Assembly (NCBI GenBank): GCA_900549495.1
Contig: UROL01000109.1
Span: 1-6,496, forward strand
Direction: 5' to 3'
Source: an uncultured Eubacteriales bacterium
GTDB taxonomy: Bacteria; Bacillota; Clostridia; Oscillospirales; Oscillospiraceae
Length of the DNA stretch: 6,496 nt
Positions 1-4,341 of this stretch are shown here, piece by piece. The translations under genes and the position numbers were made by a program. Each line of letters opens with the position of its first letter. Positions within the stretch are counted from its first letter, which is position 1. The notes beneath the pieces were generated by a model that was not told the DNA's origin, ran no database searches, and saw only the letters and a list, made by a program, of their open reading frames with translations.

Positions 1-47
1 GAGATCAGCCTCGGTCTCGTGGGCTCGGAGATGTGTATAAGAGACAG
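1..47 (+). other. Illumina Nextera i7/Read 2 adapter (artefact)
   Basis: This is not genomic sequence. Bases 14-47 match the 34-nt Nextera Read 2 transposase adapter, and bases 29-47 are the 19-bp Tn5 mosaic end AGATGTGTATAAGAGACAG. Bases 1-5 (GAGAT) match the end of the P7 flow-cell oligo. Bases 6-13 (CAGCCTCG) sit in the i7 index slot and correspond, from memory, to Nextera index N710. The arrangement fits an untrimmed read that ran through a short insert. Translating it yields the well-known contaminant peptides MCIRDR (plus strand) and LLYTSPSPRDRG (minus strand). Confidence 0.98.
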
Positions 48-1050
48 GTATGTATCCGGAGAGGAAAGCGAAAGGCAGCTAAAGCTCCGTGCGGAACGCT
101 TGGGCGTTTGGCCGGAGGCACTATTTGTCCTGTCGGAAACAAGGCTTTCTGATATTCTGGAGGCTGCCGCAGAGACAAAGCCGGATATACTGATTGTGGA
201 TTCCATCCAAACACTTTACAATGAGGAAAATGAATCCTCTCCCGGAAGCGTGTCTCAGGTTAAGGACTGCACCATGTCTATGATGCAGCTGAGCAAATCC
301 AATGGCATCACCGTATTTTTGGTGGGCCACATCAACAAGGATGGAAATATCGCCGGCCCCAAAGTTCTGGAGCACATGGTGGATTGCGTACTGTATTTTG
401 AAGGTGACCCCAATTCCTCTTACCGGCTTTTGCGGGCGGCGAAGAATCGTTTCGGCTCCACAAATGAAATCGGCGTCTTTGAAATGCGGGATGCCGGGTT
501 GGTGGAGGTTCCCAACCCATCTCAGATGCTGCTGGAGGGCCGCCCGGAAGGGGCCAGCGGAACCTGCGTCTCCTGTGTGATGGAGGGGACACGTCCTGTC
601 CTGGCGGAAGTGCAGGCTCTGGTAGCAAAAACTACAATGAACGTACCCCGCAGAGCATCGGATGGATTCGATTTTAACCGTGCTGTCCTGATGCTGGCGG
701 TGATGGAGAAACGGGCCGGGCTAAAGATGAGCCTTTTTGATGCCTATATTAATGTAATAGGAGGTCTGCGCCTGGATGAGCCGGGGGCGGATCTGCCCAT
801 TGTACTGGCTCTGGCTTCCTCATATCGAGACCAAAGCATACCGGATGATTTGGTGGCAATTGGTGAAGTCGGCATGACAGGGGAGATTCGTGCAGTCTCC
901 CATATGAACCAGCGTCTGGCAGAAATTGCACGTTTGGGCTTCAAAAAATGCATGATTCCCCGAGGTGGCTCCGAAAAATTGGAGATTCCGGAGGGGTTAT
1001 CCGTATACCGGGTTCGAAATATTCGCGAAGCCATTGAAGCTGCGTTGTAA
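48..1050 (+). CDS. radA: DNA repair protein RadA (Sms), 5'-truncated
   Basis: RadA is a cytoplasmic RecA-like/DnaB-like ATPase that drives branch migration and D-loop extension during homologous recombination. The genomic part encodes 333 residues, against roughly 450-460 for the family, so about 120 N-terminal residues are lost: the C4 zinc finger and Walker A. The first intact codon is Tyr at 49. It opens with the YVSGEES motif that normally follows Walker A. Next come a Walker B-like strand ILIVDSIQT (residues 47-55), VGHINKDG (92-99), and the RadA signature KNRFG (132-136). The C-terminal Lon-like domain spans about 150-333 and includes IGEVGMTGEIRAVSHMNQRL. The Lon catalytic Ser and Lys positions appear substituted, as is usual for this non-proteolytic domain. 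Residues upstream of Tyr (MGSEMCIRDR) are adapter-derived. The gene ends in TAA, followed at once by a terminator. Identification is firm; the true start lies outside the window. Confidence 0.96.
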
Positions 1051-1054
1051 TCTG

Positions 1055-1091
1055 AAAGCGCCTCAGAGCACATAAACTCTGGGGCGCTTTT
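1055..1091 (+). terminator. Hairpin terminator between convergent radA and xre gene
   Basis: A 14-bp stem begins 5 nt after the radA stop codon. The left arm is AAAGCGCCTCAGAG (1055-1068), the right arm is CTCTGGGGCGCTTT (1077-1090), and the loop is 8 nt. One pair is a G-U wobble. The right arm runs into a short T stretch (four T's). The minus-strand gene stops at 1101, so the hairpin probably serves both directions, although the T-tract on the minus strand is only three bases. Confidence 0.85.
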
Positions 1092-1100
1092 GAAATACTA

Positions 1101-1550
1101 TCACAGTAGAAAATGTCCCAGTAGCATCCCAATGGCAAAGCAAACAATACCAAATATCAAAAATTCAATAGGATTTCGCACATACCGAACACGGACAATG
1201 CGCTTGATTACTGGCTTTTCTACAGTCCGCTCATAGGTTTTGATTATGGGCTTTTCTACATATCGAATAACCGGCTTTTCCACCGGTTTCTCCACAATTT
1301 TCTCACGGATTTCCGGGACAGGAACATATACCTTTTCCACCTTGGTATTTGATGCTTTGCCTGTGGCAAGATATTCTACATCTGTGCTCAGCACATCGGC
1401 TAACTGAATCAGCCGAACCGTATCTGGGCTGGAAGTATCATTTTCCCATTTACTGACAGCCTGCCTGGAAACATTCAGTAGGGAAGCGACCTGCCCTTGA
1501 GAGAGGCCAACGGTCTTCCGAAGCTCGGCAATGCGTTCGCCTATGGACAT
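1101..1550 (-). CDS. XRE-family HTH protein with VEKP-repeat linker and C-terminal membrane anchor
   Basis: This 149-residue protein is a probable DNA-binding regulator tethered to the inner face of the membrane. Residues 3-61 form an XRE/Cro-CI type helix-turn-helix domain; the core LSQGQVASLLNVSRQAVSKWE (16-36) is canonical. Residues 74-127 are a charged, proline-containing linker with VEKP at 86, 90, 98 and 110, in a four-residue register. Residues 128-149 are a hydrophobic helix (from PIEFLIFGIV to the end) preceded by arginines, so the positive-inside rule puts the HTH in the cytoplasm and makes this a tail-anchored protein. I chose the ATG at 1550 because AAGGAGG lies 7 nt upstream; an upstream in-frame ATG at 1577 would add nine residues but has no such site. 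It lies downstream of the recombinase on the same strand but has its own promoter. Target and signal are unknown. Confidence 0.88.
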   Translation of the reverse strand: MSIGERIAELRKTVGLSQGQVASLLNVSRQAVSKWENDTSSPDTVRLIQLADVLSTDVEYLATGKASNTKVEKVYVPVPEIREKIVEKPVEKPVIRYVEKPIIKTYERTVEKPVIKRIVRVRYVRNPIEFLIFGIVCFAIGMLLGHFLL

Positions 1551-1557
1551 ATTTACG

Positions 1558-1564
1558 CCTCCTT
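1558..1564 (-). promoter_or_regulatory. Ribosome binding site deciding the xre start
   Basis: On the minus strand this reads AAGGAGG, with a 7-nt spacer to the ATG at 1550. It fixes the start at MSIGERIAEL rather than at the in-frame ATG at 1577. Confidence 0.9.
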
Positions 1565-1600
1565 GTGATGAAAACATGTCAATTTTTAGTTGCTTTTTAT

Positions 1601-1629
1601 ATTATACAGTATTTATTCAGCAAAAACAA
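1601..1629 (-). promoter_or_regulatory. Promoter of the membrane-anchored XRE gene
   Basis: On the minus strand there is a perfect -10 TATAAT (1601-1606), a 17-nt spacer, and a weak -35 TTGTTT (1624-1629). It lies just past the recombinase stop codon, so the XRE gene can be transcribed independently. The flanks carry two copies of a TGTCA motif (1576-1587 and 1631-1641) that could be operator half-sites. Confidence 0.6.
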
Positions 1630-1633
1630 TATG

Positions 1634-2635
1634 TCATTTTTCTGAAAAATCCAATTTGGACAGGGGATTGGCCTCTGCTGCAATTTTCAGCTCGGTATTT
1701 TCAATGTGGGTATATATTTGGGTCGTATTCAAATTTTCATGGCCAAGAACCTCCTGAACCGTTTTTACGTCCACACCACCAGAGAGCATCATGGTTGCGG
1801 CGGTATGACGCAGCTTATGTGCAGAAAACTGCGTGGAGTCCAACCCGGCCTGCAGCAGTGCCTTCTTAACCAAACGGTGGACAGCCGTTACGCTAATCCG
1901 GTTTCCGTCTCGGGAGCCAAACAGTGCCCGGTTGTCTGACAAAACCTTCTTTTGGCGTTCTTCCATGTATCCGTCAATTGCCTTGCGGCATGCAGTTCCG
2001 AAGTATACAAAACGCTCTTTGTTGCCTTTGCCTACCACACGAATCCGGTCCTCATAGACGTCGGTGATATTCAGCCCAACCAGTTCACTGCGGCGGATGC
2101 CGCAATTCAGGAAGAGCATTAGAATTGCGTAATCTCTTTTTTCGTTGGGGCCAGACACTGCCTGCAGAAGTGCTGCGGATTCCTCCATGGTTAGATATTT
2201 TGGAAGACTTTTACGGAGCTTCGGATATTCCATTTCTGCAACTGGGTTTTCGGACAGCTGCTTCGTCCGCACCGTCAAATACTTATAGAAGGATTTAATT
2301 GCAGAGAGCTTCCTTGCTCTGGCAGCAGCTGCAATGCCGTGGTCTGACATGGGTTCATCCGGATTCAGCGGCCGGTCGTTGGCAAGATAGGAGAGGAAAT
2401 CGAAAATATCGCTGGTATCGATGTTTCGAATAAAATTGAGATCCACATCCTTGATACTGATGGTTTCCAAATCGGTATTGATGGGCATATCATTTCGCAT
2501 CAATTTTATAAACCGCAGGAAAAGACGCAAATCCAGGTAGTATTCTGAAATCGTCAAAGGAGATTGGCCTTTGATAGTCTCATGGTAGACAAGAAATTCT
2601 CGCAGTATCTGCGGGCAATCGCTGTAGCGCTGCAT
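1634..2635 (-). CDS. Xer-like tyrosine recombinase/integrase
   Basis: This 333-residue tyrosine-type site-specific recombinase cuts and rejoins DNA through a covalent 3'-phosphotyrosine. Residues about 9-125 form the helical core-binding (SAM-like) domain, and about 145-320 form the catalytic domain. All catalytic residues are visible: Arg181 (CGIRRSEL), Lys203 (GKGNKER), His273 and Arg276 (HKLRH), His299 (LGHENL) and Tyr308 (IYTH). It is longer than XerC/XerD (about 300 residues), with the extra length in the N-terminal domain around residues 45-100. The ATG at 2635 was chosen because GGAGG lies 7 nt upstream; the open frame continues to 2749 but has no comparable site. The gene is divergent from pfkA and upstream of the XRE gene. 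No excisionase, cargo or recognisable att repeats are present. It could be a second chromosomal Xer-type enzyme, a phase-variation recombinase or a domesticated integrase; the sequence does not decide. Confidence 0.93.
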   Translation of the reverse strand: MQRYSDCPQILREFLVYHETIKGQSPLTISEYYLDLRLFLRFIKLMRNDMPINTDLETISIKDVDLNFIRNIDTSDIFDFLSYLANDRPLNPDEPMSDHGIAAAARARKLSAIKSFYKYLTVRTKQLSENPVAEMEYPKLRKSLPKYLTMEESAALLQAVSGPNEKRDYAILMLFLNCGIRRSELVGLNITDVYEDRIRVVGKGNKERFVYFGTACRKAIDGYMEERQKKVLSDNRALFGSRDGNRISVTAVHRLVKKALLQAGLDSTQFSAHKLRHTAATMMLSGGVDVKTVQEVLGHENLNTTQIYTHIENTELKIAAEANPLSKLDFSEK

Positions 2636-2642
2636 AGAAATA

Positions 2643-2647
2643 CCTCC
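2643..2647 (-). promoter_or_regulatory. Ribosome binding site deciding the recombinase start
   Basis: GGAGG on the minus strand lies 7 nt before the ATG at 2635. It supports the 333-residue product over the longer 371-residue open frame, whose extra codons would cover the promoter. Confidence 0.88.
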
Positions 2648-2668
2648 ACAATATGTCTTGACCTGTTT

Positions 2669-2697
2669 AGTATAGCACATTTGCGCGTCCAACGCAA
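2669..2697 (-). promoter_or_regulatory. Proximal promoter of the recombinase
   Basis: On the minus strand the -10 is TATACT (2669-2674), the spacer is 17 nt, and the -35 is TTGCGT (2692-2697). Transcription would begin near 2662 and give a leader of about 27 nt carrying the ribosome binding site. The -35 lies inside the promoter-proximal arm of the 18-bp inverted repeat, so a protein bound there would compete with RNA polymerase. Confidence 0.65.
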
Positions 2698-2725
2698 CAA
2701 AATTTTTATTTTGTTGCGTTGGACG
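2686..2725. repeat. Perfect 18-bp inverted repeat, probable operator
   Basis: The arms CGTCCAACGCAACAAAAT (2686-2703) and ATTTTGTTGCGTTGGACG (2708-2725) are exactly complementary and separated by TTTT. The repeat overlaps the -35 box of the recombinase promoter. Neither strand has a T-tract after the outer arm, so it does not look like a terminator. An operator for the recombinase itself, the neighbouring XRE protein or another repressor, or a recombinase binding site, are the likely roles. Confidence 0.85.
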
Positions 2726-2733
2726 AATCCAGC

Positions 2734-2744
2734 GTACAGTGTAC
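2734..2744. promoter_or_regulatory. Short palindrome GTACAGTGTAC
   Basis: Two 5-bp inverted arms (GTACA/TGTAC) surround one central base, 8 bp beyond the large inverted repeat. It could be a second protein-binding site in the same control region. On its own it is short enough to arise by chance. Confidence 0.3.
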
Positions 2745-2754
2745 CACATCCTTA

Positions 2755-2856
2755 TGCAGCGCTCCCCCTTTGGGCCGCCGTGGGCGTATCGTGTTTCCCT
2801 TCTGAGAAGGCAGACTCGTTACCGGTCTGTGCCTGGATGAAACTTTGAACGCTGCA
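2755..2856 (-). ncRNA. Candidate structured RNA or leader, family not recognised
   Basis: This segment is clearly more GC-rich than its AT-rich surroundings (about 59% by hand count) and has nested complementary arms. The outer closing stem is TGCAGCG (2755-2761) with CGCTGCA (2850-2856). An inner stem is GTTTC (2793-2797) with GAAAC (2839-2843). Inside that, AGGCAGAC (2808-2815) pairs with GTCT (2825-2828) and GCCT (2831-2834) around a 2-nt bulge, and CGCC/GGCG forms a small hairpin at 2776-2786. The strand is assigned as minus because a TATAAT promoter lies just upstream on that strand; the pairing alone fits either strand. I compared it from memory with the cobalamin, TPP, FMN, lysine, SRP and 6S consensus features and found no convincing match. 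It may be a small RNA, a long leader of the recombinase mRNA, or chance. Confidence 0.3.
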
Positions 2857-2889
2857 CCTTACCATTTTTGCATTGCTGTTCGTTCGGTT

Positions 2890-2918
2890 ATTATATCATC
2901 AACATATTTTTTTCGCAA
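2890..2918 (-). promoter_or_regulatory. Distal minus-strand promoter reading into the structured segment
   Basis: On the minus strand there is a perfect -10 TATAAT (2890-2895), a 17-nt spacer and a -35 TTGCGA (2913-2918). A transcript starting near 2883 would cover the GC-rich structured segment and then the inverted repeat, and could continue into the recombinase as a leader of about 250 nt. No intrinsic terminator is visible between this promoter and the recombinase. Confidence 0.5.
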
Positions 2919-2939
2919 TTCCCGGAGCATCGTTCACAA

Positions 2940-2991
2940 AATCTTTCCAAACTTGATTTATTGATGAAAGTCAATCTTTCCGGCTTGATTT
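2940..2991. repeat. Two direct repeats upstream of pfkA
   Basis: AATCTTTCC-AAA-CTTGATTT (2940-2959) recurs as AATCTTTCC-GG-CTTGATTT (2973-2991). The copies are offset by 33 bp, close to three helical turns, so both would face the same side of the DNA. They lie about 110-165 bp upstream of the predicted pfkA transcription start. A pair of transcription factor sites is the simplest reading; the factor is unknown. Bases 2992-3068 hold nothing else I can assign. Confidence 0.55.
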
Positions 2992-3068
2992 GAATGGCAC
3001 TCCCCTTTCTTTTCCTGTTTTATATCTTAAAAACGTGTGTTGCAGCTTTATTCATCTAAAAAATCCCC

Positions 3069-3097
3069 TTTACTTTTTGCGCTATAACCTGTAAAAT
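3069..3097 (+). promoter_or_regulatory. pfkA promoter
   Basis: The -35 is TTTACT (3069-3074), the spacer is 17 nt, and the -10 is TAAAAT (3092-3097). Transcription would start near 3104, giving a leader of about 33 nt. The spacing is optimal and the hexamers match the sigma-A consensus at four and five of six positions. Confidence 0.65.
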
Positions 3098-3119
3098 GAA
3101 AGTATCAGAAATATCTCTC

Positions 3120-3125
3120 AGGAGG
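3120..3125 (+). promoter_or_regulatory. pfkA ribosome binding site
   Basis: AGGAGG lies 11 nt upstream of the ATG at 3137. The spacing is a little long, but there is no other in-frame start nearby and the ATG matches the conserved family N-terminus. Confidence 0.8.
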
Positions 3126-3136
3126 CGATTAAACAA

Positions 3137-4108
3137 ATGAGCATCAAAAGAATTGGCGTGCTCACCAGCGGCGGAGACGCTCCCGGAATGAATCCCTGTG
3201 TCCGGGCGGTGGTGCGTACTGCCATTTACCATGGTATTGAATGCTATGGTATTCGTCGTGGCTGGAATGGCTTGATTTCCGGTGACGTGATTCGTTTGGA
3301 CGAAAAGAGCGTTGCACATACCATCAACCGCGGCGGCACGATTCTCTACACTGCCCGCAGCAAGGAATTTATGACAGATGAAGGCCGACGCCGTGCTGTT
3401 TCCACCTGCAAATTCCTTGGCCTGGAGGGTATTATTGCAATTGGTGGCGACGGTACTTTCCGGGGCGCACGGGAACTGAGCAAATACGGTATCAACGTCA
3501 TTGGCATTCCCGGCACCATTGACAATGATATCAGCTGTACAAATTACTGTATCGGCTTCGATACCGCTGCCAATACGGCCATTGAATGCATCGATAAGCT
3601 GCGTGACACCATGCAGTCCCATGAGCGCTGTTCTGTTGTAGAGGTTATGGGCCGCAATGCCGGATATCTGGCAATGTATGTGGGCCTCGCCTGCGGCGCT
3701 ACTGCCGTCCTGGTTCCGGAAGAGCCCATTGATTTCGAACGGGATGTAATTGAAAAAATCCGTCAGGCTCGGTTCAACGGATTTACCCACTATATGATTG
3801 TTGTTGCCGAAGGCGCTGGCTCTGCTGCGGATATTGCCGCAAAGATTAAGGATGCCATTGACCTGGATCCCCGTGTGACTGTGCTGGGTCACATTCAGCG
3901 CGGCGGAAGCCCCACCGGACGTGACCGTGTCAATGCCACCAAGATGGGCTACCTGGCCGTGGAGCTGCTGCTGGCCGGTAAGACGAACCGTATCGTCTGT
4001 ACCCATGACGGCTCCTTCTCCGACGTGGACATTGACGAGGGTCTTGCCATGAAGAAGAGCATCCAGCAGATGGAAGTGGACGTCCTGGCCGCTATGACCG
4101 GAATCTGA
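3137..4108 (+). CDS. pfkA: ATP-dependent 6-phosphofructokinase
   Basis: This cytoplasmic glycolytic enzyme phosphorylates fructose 6-phosphate to fructose 1,6-bisphosphate with ATP. Its 323 residues match the usual bacterial PfkA length (about 320). The N-terminus RIGVLTSGGDAPG (5-17) carries the nucleotide loop. GGDGT (103-107) and PGTIDND (125-131, with catalytic Asp129) have Gly where pyrophosphate-dependent enzymes carry Asp and Lys, which indicates ATP use. MGRNAG (171-176) and QRGGSPTGRDR (254-264) form the substrate site. Arg23 and Arg27 correspond to the allosteric Arg21 and Arg25 of the Geobacillus enzyme, suggesting ADP/PEP control is retained. The gene appears monocistronic: it has its own promoter, a terminator after the stop, and convergent nrdD beyond. 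In many Firmicutes pfkA sits between dnaE or accA and pyk; none of those is adjacent here. Confidence 0.98.
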   Translation: MSIKRIGVLTSGGDAPGMNPCVRAVVRTAIYHGIECYGIRRGWNGLISGDVIRLDEKSVAHTINRGGTILYTARSKEFMTDEGRRRAVSTCKFLGLEGIIAIGGDGTFRGARELSKYGINVIGIPGTIDNDISCTNYCIGFDTAANTAIECIDKLRDTMQSHERCSVVEVMGRNAGYLAMYVGLACGATAVLVPEEPIDFERDVIEKIRQARFNGFTHYMIVVAEGAGSAADIAAKIKDAIDLDPRVTVLGHIQRGGSPTGRDRVNATKMGYLAVELLLAGKTNRIVCTHDGSFSDVDIDEGLAMKKSIQQMEVDVLAAMTGI

Positions 4109-4184
4109 CCATTCAGAAGGCCGGTTTATCCCCTTCTCCCCTTCCCTATTATGCCACTGTGTCATCTGTTGCCGGTGGCTCAAC

Positions 4185-4196
4185 TGCATATATGCA
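4185..4196. repeat. 12-bp perfect palindrome in the pfkA 3' region
   Basis: TGCATATATGCA is self-complementary over all 12 bases. It lies between the pfkA stop codon and the terminator stem. It may form part of the 3' untranslated fold; no role can be assigned. Confidence 0.4.
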
Positions 4197-4199
4197 AAG

Positions 4200-4255
4200 A
4201 CTCGCACCGGCCATCGGGATGCCGCAGGGTATCCGGCCTGTGCGAGTTTTTCTTT
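4200..4255 (+). terminator. Rho-independent terminator of pfkA
   Basis: The outer stem is ACTCGCAC (4200-4207) with GTGCGAGT (4240-4247). The inner stems are GGCC (4209-4212) with GGCC (4235-4238) and GGAT (4217-4220) with ATCC (4231-4234), separated by small mismatches. The right arm runs directly into TTTTCTTT. It begins 91 nt after the pfkA stop. It is the only T-tailed hairpin in the 233-bp convergent gap. Confidence 0.88.
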
Positions 4256-4290
4256 GGTGTTTGGGGAATTTGAGCTCCCTATGACAGTGG

Positions 4291-4322
4291 GGGCCGGATT
4301 CCCATTTGGAGGAATCCGGCCC
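4291..4322 (-). terminator. Perfect 12-bp hairpin after nrdD
   Basis: GGGCCGGATTCC (4291-4302) and GGAATCCGGCCC (4311-4322) are fully complementary around an 8-nt loop. The hairpin starts 19 nt after the nrdD stop codon. It lacks a T-tract on the minus strand (CCACTGTC follows), so it may protect the mRNA 3' end or act as an atypical terminator rather than a classical intrinsic one. Confidence 0.6.
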
Positions 4323-4341
4323 TGAGCATTATAAAATTTGC

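Noticed and set aside
19..48. Translation start at GTG 19 giving MGSEMCIRDR as the RadA N-terminus
   Set aside because: These codons lie in adapter. The RadA zinc finger and Walker A are missing, so the true start is off the contig.
332..628. 98-residue minus-strand open frame inside radA
   Set aside because: Proline/arginine-rich translation of the reverse strand of a conserved coding region; no start signal or family resemblance.
2686..2725. Integron attC site, since the palindrome ends in GTCCAAC and GTTGGAC, matching the degenerate RYYYAAC/GTTRRRY core
   Set aside because: The repeat is perfect and short, without the extrahelical bases and 57-bp minimum length of attC, and the recombinase shows no IntI-specific features that I can see. 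The degenerate match is easily fortuitous.
2755..2856. Known riboswitch or RNA in the structured segment (cobalamin, TPP, FMN, SRP or 6S)
   Set aside because: Fragments such as AGAAGGGAAA and CTGAGA recall parts of cobalamin and TPP consensus, but the remaining conserved elements are absent or in the wrong order.
2755..2856. Invertible promoter element flanked by 7-bp inverted repeats TGCAGCG/CGCTGCA
   Set aside because: Seven bases is short for recombinase-recognised inverted repeats, and a closing RNA stem explains the pairing equally well. Read-level evidence of inversion would be needed.
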